Notes under the pieces: model-generated
The model's database searches: none
Seen by the model: the letters and a program-made list of their open reading frames with translations, nothing else
Told to the model about the DNA's origin: nothing
Shown: piece by piece, positions 1 to 8,003 of the stretch
How the letters are laid out: each line of letters starts with the position of its first letter
Position numbering within the stretch: position 1 is the first letter of the stretch
Source of the DNA: CAIOZW01 sp049317725
GTDB lineage: Bacteria; Acidobacteriota; Blastocatellia; RBC074
DNA length: 32,315 nt
Reading direction: 5' to 3'
Assembly (NCBI GenBank): GCA_049317725.1
Contig: JBMOHS010000022.1
Location: forward strand, 1-32,315
Made by a program: the position numbers and the translations under genes

Positions 1-141
<141 letters not shown>

Positions 142-201
142 CCCAAACGCCCCGTGCGGGTCAATCCCCTCTTGATTTCCGGTACAGGCCGGAGGCCGAC
201 C

Positions 202-231
202 TTGACCCATAATGGCGCAAGCAGGTACTAT
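202..231 (+). promoter_or_regulatory. Candidate sigma70-type promoter for efp
   Basis: TTGACC (202-207) and TACTAT (226-231) are separated by 18 bases, a plausible -35/-10 pair. Transcription would start near 238 and leave a leader of about 70 bases before the efp ATG at 311. The leader includes a pyrimidine-rich stretch at about 235-260. This is a pattern match only. Confidence 0.4.
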
Positions 232-310
232 TGACTCTTTTTTCCGCTGGTTGCTTTTCCTCTGGTTATCAAGAGCAGGCCGGCCATCACCAAAATCAGG
301 AGAGTATACG

Positions 311-874
311 ATGGGGATTCAGGCGACGCAGATCCGGAAGGGGATGGTGGTCATGCACAATGGCGCACCACACAAAGTGGTCGACTTTCATCATCACACG
401 CCCGGCAATCTACGGGCGATGGTCCAGACCAAGCTGCGCAATCTGCGCTCAGGGAATACGACGGAGCACCGCTACCGGTCGACTGACGATGTCGATCGCG
501 TCATTCTCGACGACCAAGAGATGACCTATCTCTACACCGAAGGGGATACGTTCCACTTCATGAACACCGAGACCTACGAGCAGGTTGGGCTGACGGCGGA
601 GCAACTGGGCGATGCGACGGGGTATATGCTGCCGGAGACGGTGATCAAGGTTCAGTTCTACGAGGGCGAGCCGATTGGCATCGACATTCCCCCGGTTGTC
701 GAACTGAAGGTCTTAGAGACGGAGCCCGAAGTGAAGGGGGCGACCGTCAGCAATGTCGGAAAGCCCGCCAAGCTCGAGACGGGGATCACGATTCAGGTCC
801 CGGCCTTCATCAAGGAGGGGGATCGGATTCGCGTCGACACGACGGAAGGTCGCTATATGGAGCGAGCCAAGTAG
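311..874 (+). CDS. efp: Elongation factor P
   Basis: EF-P binds ribosomes stalled at polyproline stretches, between the P and E sites, and promotes peptide-bond formation. The 187-residue product has the usual length and three-part layout: an N-terminal KOW-like domain beginning MGIQATQIRKGMVV, a central OB domain, and a C-terminal OB domain ending GITIQVPAFIKEGDRIRVDTTEGRY. I chose ATG 311 because AGGAG (298-302) sits 8 bases upstream and the protein then begins as EF-Ps do; the reading frame is open further upstream, to 212, but that extension looks non-coding. The loop that carries the modified Lys or Arg in other EF-Ps reads TPGNLRA here, with Asn33 at the tip, so EpmA lysylation or EarP rhamnosylation cannot occur there. 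waaA starts 24 bases downstream. Confidence 0.96.
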   Translation: MGIQATQIRKGMVVMHNGAPHKVVDFHHHTPGNLRAMVQTKLRNLRSGNTTEHRYRSTDDVDRVILDDQEMTYLYTEGDTFHFMNTETYEQVGLTAEQLGDATGYMLPETVIKVQFYEGEPIGIDIPPVVELKVLETEPEVKGATVSNVGKPAKLETGITIQVPAFIKEGDRIRVDTTEGRYMERAK

Positions 875-898
875 GGGGATCGCGCGGAGAAGGGATCG

Positions 899-2332
899 AT
901 GCGCCACCTCTACAGTCTGCTTCTGACCGTGGTCGCGGTGTTGCTGCTTCCCTGGATCTTCTATCGATCCCTGGTTCAGAAGAGATCGAGGGGGAATCTG
1001 TGGGAGCGCCTCGGGTTGCGCCCGTTCCAGCCATCTGGCAGGGTCGGTGCTGCTGGTGAGAGGCCAGAACTCCCGGGGCAGAGAACGGTCTGGCTTCACG
1101 CTGTCTCGGTGGGAGAGGTCCAAGCGGCTCGCCCCCTCTGCCGGCAGTTGCGACAGGAGGATCCTGCGCTCCGCCTGGTGGTGACGACCACGACAGATAC
1201 CGGACAGAAGATGGCTCGTCAGATGATCCCGGAAGCGGACCTGGTGGGGTACTTTCCGCTCGACTGGAGCGGATCGGTCCGTCGGGTCTTGCGTGCGGTG
1301 CGACCCTCGCTGGTGATCCTCATGGAATCCGAGCTCTGGTACAACTTTCTGCTCGAGTGTCAGACTCGTCAGATTCCGGTTCTGGTGGCCAATGGGCGCA
1401 TCTCGGATCGAACGTACCGCCGGGCCCGTCGATTCCGGCGCTGGACGGGCCAGCTCTACGGGCGTGTAACACTCTTTGCGATGCAGAGCCTCGCCGACCG
1501 GGACCGGGTGGTCAGTCTGGGCGCGCCGTTCGACCGGGTTCACGTCACCGGAAATCTGAAGTACGACCCTGTCGAGCAAGAAGGGGGCACCGGCCAAGCT
1601 GGCGACCAGGCTGGCGATGAGGACTCCTCCCGGCTGGGTCAGTTTCTCACCAGTGGCCACGGAGGCGTGAGTCGGCGACCGATGATCGTTGCCGGGAGTA
1701 CCCACCCGGGAGAGGAGGCGATCCTCCTCGACGCCTATCAGCAATTGCGAACCCACCTCTCGATCCTTTCACAAGAAGCCTCGATTCCTCGCCTGCTCAT
1801 CGCACCTCGCCACCCAGAGCGGTTTGCGGAGGTCGCTCGACTGATGGGCAGAACCGACTGGGCACTCCGCCGTCGATCGGAGAGTCAGGTGGGTGCGGGG
1901 GAGCCAGACCTCTTGCTGCTCGACTCGATCGGAGAGCTGGCGAATGTCTACCGCTGGGCGACGCTTGTCTTGATCGGGGGGAGTCTGGTTCCGATCGGGG
2001 GGCACAACCTGCTCGAGCCGGCAGCTCTCTCCCGTCCGGTCATCGTCGGGCCGCACATGGAGAATTTTCGGGAGATCGTCGATCTCTTTCGCCGGGAGAA
2101 AGCGGTCCTCCAGTTGACCAAGGGTGATCCGGCGGAGTTGGCACGAAGCTTGGCGACAACTTGGGAACGGCTGCTGCTCGACCCCGCAGAGGCCCAGCTT
2201 CTTGGACGGCGGGCGCGGGAGGTGGTCGAGGCCAACCGGGGAGCGACGGCGCGAACGGTGGCTCTCGGGATGTCCCTGCTGGCTGGGAGTCCCCCCTCGA
2301 AGCTGGCACTCGACAGAGGGTTGGCCCGATGA
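899..2332 (+). CDS. waaA: 3-deoxy-D-manno-octulosonic acid (Kdo) transferase
   Basis: WaaA transfers Kdo from CMP-Kdo to the lipid A precursor at the inner membrane. The 477-residue protein starts with a membrane anchor (LLLTVVAVLLLPWIFY, residues 7-22). The GT-B N-domain carries HAVSVGE with the catalytic Glu at about residue 73, followed by the family signatures TTTTDTG, ESELWYNF and VANGRIS. The C-domain has GGSLVPIGGHNLLEPAA and VIVGPHMENF, which bind the CMP part of the donor. It is about 50 residues longer than the common 420-430, from a loop near 225-255 and a basic C-terminal tail. Its stop overlaps the lpxK start (ATGA, 2329-2332), so the two are probably translationally coupled, which fits consecutive steps of Kdo2-lipid A synthesis. 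Confidence 0.95.
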   Translation: MRHLYSLLLTVVAVLLLPWIFYRSLVQKRSRGNLWERLGLRPFQPSGRVGAAGERPELPGQRTVWLHAVSVGEVQAARPLCRQLRQEDPALRLVVTTTTDTGQKMARQMIPEADLVGYFPLDWSGSVRRVLRAVRPSLVILMESELWYNFLLECQTRQIPVLVANGRISDRTYRRARRFRRWTGQLYGRVTLFAMQSLADRDRVVSLGAPFDRVHVTGNLKYDPVEQEGGTGQAGDQAGDEDSSRLGQFLTSGHGGVSRRPMIVAGSTHPGEEAILLDAYQQLRTHLSILSQEASIPRLLIAPRHPERFAEVARLMGRTDWALRRRSESQVGAGEPDLLLLDSIGELANVYRWATLVLIGGSLVPIGGHNLLEPAALSRPVIVGPHMENFREIVDLFRREKAVLQLTKGDPAELARSLATTWERLLLDPAEAQLLGRRAREVVEANRGATARTVALGMSLLAGSPPSKLALDRGLAR

Positions 2333-3408
2333 GTCATCCGGCAATCGCTTCCTGGCTGCTCCACTTCCTCGCTCCCCTCTCTTGGTTCTATCGGTTGGGG
2401 ATCACTCTTCGCCTTTGGGCGTACCATCTCGGTCTCTTCAAGTCTCATCGCTTGCCGGGTCGGGTGATCAGCGTCGGGAATCTGACGGTGGGGGGAACCG
2501 GCAAAACGCCGTGCGTCGCCTTTCTCGCCCGGTCACTGACGGCGATGGGGGCCCCGGTCGCGATTCTCAGTCGGGGCTATCGTCGGCAGAGCCGGGGGCG
2601 GGTCGAAGTTTCGGACGGGCGTCGAGTCATTGCCTCGCCGGCTGAGGCGGGGGATGAGCCGTGGTTGCTGGCGCACCTCTGTCCAGGGGTTCGCGTCATC
2701 GCCGATCGGGATCGGTTTCAGGCAGGATCTTGGTTGGCGGCGGAGACGAAGACGACCCACTTCCTGCTCGATGATGGCTACCAGCATCTGCAACTTGCCA
2801 GGGACCTCAACCTGCTGCTCGTCGATGCCACGGAATCGTTCGCCAAGGTTCGGCTGGTACCGTGGGGAAGGTTCCGGGAACCGCTCTCCTCCCTGATCCG
2901 GGCTGACGCCGTCATCGTCACGCGCAGCGATCGTTCCTTCGATCGTCAAGCCCTGCTGCGAAAGCTTCATCGACACCTCCGGCCGGGAGTTCCGATCTTC
3001 TTCGCGTGGCACGAGCTGACGACCCTCTTGCCGGTCCGGCCGGGCCAAGAGGGAGCGCCACCCGTCTGGAGCCGGGCAGACCTTCGCCACCGGCGGCTCG
3101 CCGCTTTCGCTGGCATTGCTCATCCAGAGCAGTTCTTTGCCGATCTGCGAACGGCTGGTGCGGAGTTGGTGCTGACCAGAGCCTTTCCAGACCATTATCG
3201 GTATCGCGTGGCGGAGTTGGAGGAGATGGTCCGCCAAGCCGAAATCGCCGGTGCCGAAGGGGTGCTGCTCACCGAGAAGGACGCCGCCAACCTTCCGCCA
3301 TTCTGGGCCCCCTCTCCCGCCTTGCCTCTCCGGCAAGCCCGAATCGAATTTCGCTGCCAGGAAGAGTCGGCCCTTCTCGACCTGTTGCGAAAGGGCTTTT
3401 CTTGTTGA
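2329..3408 (+). CDS. lpxK: Tetraacyldisaccharide 4'-kinase
   Basis: LpxK phosphorylates the 4' position of the lipid A disaccharide at the cytoplasmic face of the inner membrane. The 359-residue protein begins MSHPAIASWLLHFLAPLSWFYR with a hydrophobic N-terminal helix. The P-loop is VGNLTVGGTGKT (residues 49-60). The family motif DDGYQHLQLARDL (about 148-160) contains the Asp and His used in catalysis. LLTEKDAANL near the C-terminus is also typical. ATG 2329 overlaps the waaA stop by four bases; the frame is open further upstream, but that part lies inside waaA and lacks family similarity. xerC starts 13 bases downstream. The gene indicates an LPS or lipo-oligosaccharide outer membrane. Confidence 0.95.
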   Translation: MSHPAIASWLLHFLAPLSWFYRLGITLRLWAYHLGLFKSHRLPGRVISVGNLTVGGTGKTPCVAFLARSLTAMGAPVAILSRGYRRQSRGRVEVSDGRRVIASPAEAGDEPWLLAHLCPGVRVIADRDRFQAGSWLAAETKTTHFLLDDGYQHLQLARDLNLLLVDATESFAKVRLVPWGRFREPLSSLIRADAVIVTRSDRSFDRQALLRKLHRHLRPGVPIFFAWHELTTLLPVRPGQEGAPPVWSRADLRHRRLAAFAGIAHPEQFFADLRTAGAELVLTRAFPDHYRYRVAELEEMVRQAEIAGAEGVLLTEKDAANLPPFWAPSPALPLRQARIEFRCQEESALLDLLRKGFSC

Positions 3409-3421
3409 TCGGAGGTGCGCA

Positions 3422-4345
3422 GTGCAATCCCAGATCGCTCTCTTTCTCCACCACTTGAAGTATGAGCGTAACGCGTCTTCCCATACCCTGCGGAACTATG
3501 AAAGCGACCTTCTGCAGTTCTACGACTTCCTGGCCCCGCCCGATCCGGAGGGGAAGCGGCGCCACGTCCCGCTCGAGCAGATTGATCACCTGACCATTCG
3601 CGAGTACATGGCCTCGCTCTACGACAAGAAAAAGAAGAAGAGTTCCATTCACCGCAAGGTGGCCTCGCTGCGGACCTTCTTCCGCTTTCTTTGTCGTGAG
3701 GGGCAGTTGGAGGTCAATCCCGCCAATCTGGTCTCGAGTCCACGAGTCGAGCGCCACCTCCCCAGCTACTTGACCATCGAGCAGATGGTCCGCTTGATCG
3801 AGGCAGCGGAGACCGAGACCGTGCTCGGCAAGCGCGATCGCGCCATGCTCGAACTGCTCTATGCCAGTGGACTGCGCGTCTCGGAACTGGTCGGACTCAA
3901 CCTCGCGGATGTCGACTTCAGCAACCAGTCGGTGCGCGTCAAAGGCAAGGGGCGGAAGGTGCGCGTCGTTCCCTTCGGGGACCACGCCCGGGTGGCACTC
4001 CAGGGCTATCTCGGGGTGCGGGGACAACTGCTGCTGGAAGCGCAGGTCGACTCCGCCCCTTTCGATGCCCACGCGCTCTTTCTCAATTACCAAGGCACTC
4101 GCATCACCACTCGCTCCGTCGCCCGGATGATCGATAAATACTGCCGCCAGTGCGTCGACCTCCAACGGATCAGTCCGCACAGCTTACGCCACTCCTTCGC
4201 AACCCATCTGCTGGACGCCGGTGCCGACCTGCGGGCCATTCAGGAACTCTTGGGCCATGCCAGGCTCTCGACGACGCAGCAATACACCCATGTCTCGATG
4301 GATAAGCTGATGGAGATCTACGACCGAACCCACCCGAAAGCCTAG
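3422..4345 (+). CDS. xerC: Tyrosine recombinase XerC/XerD
   Basis: XerC/D recombinases resolve chromosome dimers at dif. The 307-residue product has the usual length, with an N-terminal SAM-like DNA-binding domain (QSQIALFLHHLKYERNASSHTL) and a C-terminal catalytic domain. All catalytic residues are visible: Arg152 (ASGLRVSEL), the beta-hairpin Lys in VKGKGRKVRVVP (about 174-179), His253 and Arg256 (PHSLRHSFATHLL), His279 (LLGHARL) and the nucleophile Tyr288 (TTQQYTHV). I chose GTG 3422 because GGAGG (3411-3415) lies 6 bases upstream and the protein then starts like other Xer proteins; starts further upstream would lie inside lpxK. XerC and XerD cannot be separated from one sequence. No dif-like 28-mer was seen in the window. 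Confidence 0.93.
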   Translation: MQSQIALFLHHLKYERNASSHTLRNYESDLLQFYDFLAPPDPEGKRRHVPLEQIDHLTIREYMASLYDKKKKKSSIHRKVASLRTFFRFLCREGQLEVNPANLVSSPRVERHLPSYLTIEQMVRLIEAAETETVLGKRDRAMLELLYASGLRVSELVGLNLADVDFSNQSVRVKGKGRKVRVVPFGDHARVALQGYLGVRGQLLLEAQVDSAPFDAHALFLNYQGTRITTRSVARMIDKYCRQCVDLQRISPHSLRHSFATHLLDAGADLRAIQELLGHARLSTTQQYTHVSMDKLMEIYDRTHPKA

Positions 4346-4480
4346 CAGGTCCAGTGTCGCCCCTCCGCTGGACTCCAGGAGCGCCATGGGTTGGTCGCTT
4401 GCGCTGCCTTTCCCCATCAAGTATCTTACCTGGGATGAACGGCCCGAAATCAACGGTCCAACGTCTTTTCCGGCGAATCC

Positions 4481-5158
4481 ATGGTAATAGAGAACCTGAT
4501 CAGGGAATATGGGCTGTGGGCGGTCTTCTTCGGCGTCATGATCGAAGGAGATTTGACGCTGCTCTTGACGGGTGTCTTGGCCCATTACGGCCTCTTCGGG
4601 TTCGGAGAAGCCATCCTGGTCGGAACGGCAGGTGGATTTGTTGGCGACTGTCTCAGCTATTTTCTGGGATACCGTGGCAAAGAAAAGTTGAAGAGCAGTC
4701 GGTTCTACCTGCAAGCCCGACCTCGCCTTGAACGATTATCGGCCCGCTTCGGGGTCTTCTCGATCTTCCTCGTCAAGTATGTCTTCGGATTGCGCACGGC
4801 CAGTGCCGTCTTCTGGGGCTTTGCGCACATGAAGTTTCGCCGGTTCGGACCGCTGACCCTCGCCAGTTGTGCGCTCTGGGCGTGGGTGCTGGCGAGCGGG
4901 GGCTACTTTTTCAGCGGAGCGATTGGGGTGCTGATCGGGGAGGTGCAGCGGATCGGGATTCTCCTCCTGATCGCGCTGCTCATCGCGGCGGTTGTCGCCT
5001 TGGTTCTTTACGGAACAGAACGGTACATCATCGGGCGGCACGTTCCGGAGATGCAGCCCCTCTCGCTCCAAGAGACCTTTCACGACGCCTTCTACGATGC
5101 GTTGTTGCAGAAAGAAGAGTTGGCGAAGAGCCACCAGCGCGGTTCCTCCGGACGCTGA
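4481..5158 (+). CDS. DedA/SNARE-associated family membrane protein
   Basis: DedA proteins are polytopic inner-membrane proteins; several are now assigned to undecaprenyl-phosphate or phospholipid translocation. The 225-residue product opens with the typical reentrant segment and acidic motif (GLWAVFFGVMIEGDLTLLLTGVLAHYG), followed by GTAGGFVGDCLSYFLGYRGK. The central F-x-x-R signature appears as SIFLVKYVFGLRTASAVFWGF. Further hydrophobic helices lie at about 125-150 and 158-180, with a charged cytoplasmic tail ending SSGR. The usual acidic residue early in the protein and the Arg in FGLRTA are both present. It follows xerC by 135 bases and converges on the tRNA-Sec gene. The substrate cannot be read from the sequence. 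Confidence 0.87.
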   Translation: MVIENLIREYGLWAVFFGVMIEGDLTLLLTGVLAHYGLFGFGEAILVGTAGGFVGDCLSYFLGYRGKEKLKSSRFYLQARPRLERLSARFGVFSIFLVKYVFGLRTASAVFWGFAHMKFRRFGPLTLASCALWAWVLASGGYFFSGAIGVLIGEVQRIGILLLIALLIAAVVALVLYGTERYIIGRHVPEMQPLSLQETFHDAFYDALLQKEELAKSHQRGSSGR

Positions 5159-5188
5159 GCGATCGGTTCCGGTTGGTCAGGGAGGAAG

Positions 5189-5287
<99 letters not shown>

Positions 5288-5338
5288 AGGTCCTTGACTT
5301 GGCTCGTCAAGGGGGATCACCTTACCGAAAACTGTAGC

Positions 5339-5368
5339 ACTATACCAGATTTGCGCGCGACCGCCCAA
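5339..5368 (-). promoter_or_regulatory. Candidate promoter for tRNA-Sec
   Basis: On the minus strand TTGGGC (5368-5363) and TATAGT (5344-5339) are 18 bases apart. Transcription would begin near 5333, about 46 bases before the tRNA 5' end. A 7-bp inverted repeat (CCTTGAC at 5292-5298, GTCAAGG at 5306-5312) lies in that leader and could help 5' processing or act as an operator. Pattern match only. Confidence 0.4.
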
Positions 5369-5466
5369 CGGCAAGCGGATGAATCACAGATCAGCAGAGC
5401 GTGGAACGCGAGGCTTGATCCCAACGGAATCCAGCTTCCCAACCGCAGACAAGGGGGACAGCAGCC

Positions 5467-5862
5467 ATGACAGCAGCCAAGGACTACCCAGCCATTACAA
5501 AGGCCTACTATGTCAGGACTAGTGGGCGCGGGGACATCGTGCTCAAGGTCGAGTTTGAGAACTTGCCACCCATGACGTTCTATGCAGAATCGATCAAGGG
5601 TTTGGTCTTGAAAGAAGGGATCCTCGTAAGAGTTTTTGGCAATGCAGAGTATCCCTACGAGTACAAATACGGGGAAGATGTCGAAGGCAGTCAATTGGGT
5701 ATTCAGGGCCCAGCGACCAAGCATCCGGGGCTGATCCGGTTGTTGCGACGATTTTATGACGACCGGATGAGAGGCGTCTACGAACCTGGTACCGATATCA
5801 CCGAGGAACTTGGGAAGACCGATATCCATCCCCACTGGACCACGGAGGGATCGCACTCCTAA
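5467..5862 (+). CDS. Hypothetical protein, 131 aa
   Basis: I do not recognise a family. The product starts MTAAKDYPAITKAYYVRTSG, is soluble and cytoplasmic-looking, and has no signal peptide or membrane segment. It is rich in Tyr and Glu in its middle (AEYPYEYKYGEDVEG), and the first 65 residues alternate hydrophobic and charged positions as a beta-rich fold would (DIVLKVEFENLPPMTFYAESIKGLVLKEGILVRVF). The tail is acidic and His-containing. AAGGGGG (5451-5457) lies 9 bases before ATG 5467 and supports the start. The stop codon at 5860-5862 is the first of a series of in-frame stops produced by a 9-base tandem repeat. It is flanked by the divergent tRNA-Sec and by mazG about 150 bases downstream. 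Confidence 0.7.
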   Translation: MTAAKDYPAITKAYYVRTSGRGDIVLKVEFENLPPMTFYAESIKGLVLKEGILVRVFGNAEYPYEYKYGEDVEGSQLGIQGPATKHPGLIRLLRRFYDDRMRGVYEPGTDITEELGKTDIHPHWTTEGSHS

Positions 5863-5893
5863 TAAGCCAAATAAGCCAAATAAGCCAAATAAG
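5862..5893 (+). repeat. 9-base tandem repeat (ATAAGCCAA, 3.5 copies) that repeats a stop codon in frame
   Basis: ATAAGCCAA occurs perfectly at 5862-5870, 5871-5879 and 5880-5888, with a partial copy (ATAAG) at 5889-5893. It begins on the last base of the upstream stop codon. Because the unit is a multiple of three, the frame reads TAA TAA GCC AAA TAA GCC AAA TAA and so on, giving five in-frame stops. A perfect short array of this kind is typical of recent replication slippage. Confidence 0.9.
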
Positions 5894-6016
5894 ATGGATC
5901 TTTGTGCTGCGGAAGTGGTCGAGCAAGCGGCAGCGAGGGGATGTCCATAGCAGAGTCAGTCAAGGGGGGAGCGTACCGGCCAACCGGTGACCCAACGATC
6001 ATGTGTGTGGAGCTGA

Positions 6017-6868
6017 ATGAGAACAAACAATCAACTGGAGTCTCTGGTGGAGCTGATGGCGCGATTGCGCTCCCCGGAAGGGTGCCCGTGGGATCGCGAA
6101 CAGACCTTCGCCAGCCTCGGTCCGATGCTGATCGAGGAGGCCTACGAGCTGCTCGACGCCGTCGAAGCGGGCGACTGGGAAGAGTTGCGCGATGAGCTCG
6201 GTGACATGCTCTTTCAATTGGTCTTTTATGCCCAGTTGGGAGCCGAGTCGGGGCGCTTCACCATCTGGGACTCGATTGCCCGGGTTCACGAGAAGATGGT
6301 GCGGCGCCATCCCCACGTCTTTGGCGAGGAGAAGGTCGCGTCGACGGCCGAGGTCTTGAGCAATTGGGAGGCGATCAAGGCCGCGGAGCGCAGCGCGGGA
6401 GAGGCACCGACATCAGCGCCGGTCTCGATGTTGGACGGGGTCTCCAAGCGGCTGCCAGCGCTTCTGGAGGCCCATCAGTTGACAACCAAGGCGGCGAGGG
6501 TCGGCTTCGATTGGCCGGCGGTCGACCAGATCCTCGAGAAGCTGGAGGAGGAGCTCGCCGAGCTTCGCGCCGAGTTGCAGGCGCCGGATGTCGACCAACG
6601 TCGAGTCGATGAGGAGGTCGGCGATATTCTCTTTGTCGTGGCCAACCTTGCCCGGCGCGTCGGAACGGAGCCGGAAACCGGGCTCCGGGCGGCCAATCGG
6701 AAGTTTCGGCGTCGCTTTGGCCACATCGAGCAACGCATGGCTGAGCGGGGAGGCGAGTGGCGGGAGGTGACCCTTGCAACACTGGATCAGTTCTGGGAGG
6801 AGGCCAAGCGGATGGAGCGGGAATCGCTGGCGCTGGAGCCGACTGCCGAGGGGAAGAGGTTGGCCTAG
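6017..6868 (+). CDS. mazG: Nucleoside triphosphate pyrophosphohydrolase MazG
   Basis: MazG hydrolyses (d)NTPs to monophosphate and pyrophosphate; it sanitises the nucleotide pool and lowers (p)ppGpp signalling in E. coli. The 283-residue protein carries the family start LVELMARLRSPEGCPWDREQTFASL. A first MazG domain has the Mg-binding EExxE-type helix (IEEAYELLDAV) and ELGDMLFQLVFYAQ, and a second domain has LEEELAELRAEL and EEVGDILFVVANLARR. Two domains and this length match E. coli MazG (263 aa), with a short C-terminal extension. ATG 6017 is preceded by GGAG at 6009-6012. The next gene appears to begin inside the mazG 3' end. Confidence 0.93.
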   Translation: MRTNNQLESLVELMARLRSPEGCPWDREQTFASLGPMLIEEAYELLDAVEAGDWEELRDELGDMLFQLVFYAQLGAESGRFTIWDSIARVHEKMVRRHPHVFGEEKVASTAEVLSNWEAIKAAERSAGEAPTSAPVSMLDGVSKRLPALLEAHQLTTKAARVGFDWPAVDQILEKLEEELAELRAELQAPDVDQRRVDEEVGDILFVVANLARRVGTEPETGLRAANRKFRRRFGHIEQRMAERGGEWREVTLATLDQFWEEAKRMERESLALEPTAEGKRLA

Positions 6869-8003
6869 CCTGCCTGGGGCCGTCTTCTGCCTCGGTCTGC
6901 TGCTGTTGGTCTACCCTCAGGCATCCGGTCAGACCCTGGCACCCGGCATCGTCTTCGAGGAGGTGCGGCGCCAAGCGGTGGCGACAGATCCGCTCCTTCC
7001 CGGCGGGCCCCAGGTGATCTATCGATTGCGGATCGATCCTCGGCAGGGGACCCTCCGCCTGGGACAGGCGATGGATGAAGTGGTGGGAGCCGAGACGACC
7101 AGTTCGATGAGTCGCCGGGCTGGGGCGCTGGCGGCGATCAACGGTGGATATTTCCGGACGACCGGTGTGGCGAGAGGAGAGCCCGTTGGACTGTTGGTCA
7201 AGGATGGAAGGATCCTCAGCGAGCCGGTCCGAAACCGTGCCTCCTTGTTGATTGGGCAGGGAGATGCGCCACGGTTGGCGATTGTCTTTCCCCGGCTCAC
7301 GCTGGCGCTCCGCATCGGCAAGATTCGTCTCCCAGTGGATGGAATCAATCGTCCCCGGGAAGCCGATGAGTTGGTCGTCTACACTCCGGACTATCACCGG
7401 ACGACATTGACCGAGCCGGGAGGATCCGAACTGGTCGTCCGCCAGGGGCGCCGCCCCGAGCCGCTCTCGGCTGGGCAGGGGAGAGCCAGTTGGGTGATTC
7501 CCCCCGATGGGATGGTCATCTCGGCTCACGGCAAGGCGAGGGAACGCCTCGAAGCCATCTGGCGGACCGACCGCCCGGTACGCCTCCAGACAGATCTGCA
7601 GACGGGGGAACCCGGATCTCTCCCTCTTCCCATTCTTTTGGGGGCCGGGCCGCAGCTTCTTCGGCAGGGGGTCGTGGTGTTGAGAGAGCAGGTCGAGAGT
7701 TACGCTCCCTCGTTTCTGACCGATCGTGCCCCGCGAACCGCCATCGGCTGGCAGTCAGATGGGACGATTCTGCTGGTGGTGGTCGATGGTCGCCAGCCTC
7801 AATGGAGCATCGGCATGACGCTGGCGGAACTCGCCGAGTTGATGCGCGACTTTGGCTGTCAAGAAGCCCTCAACCTGGATGGAGGAGGTTCGACAACGAT
7901 GGTAGTGCGGGATCGGGTGGTCAATCGTCCTTCTGACGCGACCGGCGAGCGCCCGGTCAGCGACGCGATTCTTCTTTTTCCCTCACGAGGTCGAACTCAA
8001 TGA
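6774..8003 (+). CDS. Secreted phosphodiester glycosidase (NAGPA/DUF2233 family)
   Basis: The family includes the mammalian uncovering enzyme NAGPA and bacterial exported glycosidases that cleave sugar-phosphodiester links. The signatures are AAINGGYFRTTG near residue 120 and LNLDGGGSTTMVV near residue 375, with TAIGWQSDGTILLVVVDGRQ between them. A signal peptide is visible: an Arg-rich n-region, the core AVFCLGLLLLVYP and a likely cleavage at ASG-Q near residue 52. The start is uncertain. TTG 6774 is preceded at close range by GGAGGTGA (6763-6770), a full anti-Shine-Dalgarno match, and lies 95 bases inside mazG; no ATG or GTG occurs in frame between there and the hydrophobic core. Its stop overlaps the next start (ATGA, 8000-8003). 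The natural substrate is unknown. Confidence 0.85.
   Translation: MQHWISSGRRPSGWSGNRWRWSRLPRGRGWPSLPGAVFCLGLLLLVYPQASGQTLAPGIVFEEVRRQAVATDPLLPGGPQVIYRLRIDPRQGTLRLGQAMDEVVGAETTSSMSRRAGALAAINGGYFRTTGVARGEPVGLLVKDGRILSEPVRNRASLLIGQGDAPRLAIVFPRLTLALRIGKIRLPVDGINRPREADELVVYTPDYHRTTLTEPGGSELVVRQGRRPEPLSAGQGRASWVIPPDGMVISAHGKARERLEAIWRTDRPVRLQTDLQTGEPGSLPLPILLGAGPQLLRQGVVVLREQVESYAPSFLTDRAPRTAIGWQSDGTILLVVVDGRQPQWSIGMTLAELAELMRDFGCQEALNLDGGGSTTMVVRDRVVNRPSDATGERPVSDAILLFPSRGRTQ

Noticed and set aside
713..1756. 347-codon open frame on the minus strand
   Set aside because: Antisense shadow of waaA; the product is Pro/Arg/His-rich with no family similarity, and the plus strand has clear waaA motifs.
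4350..4374. Terminator after xerC (GTCCAG/CTGGAC)
   Set aside because: Only a 6-bp stem with a 13-base loop and no T tract; too weak to list.
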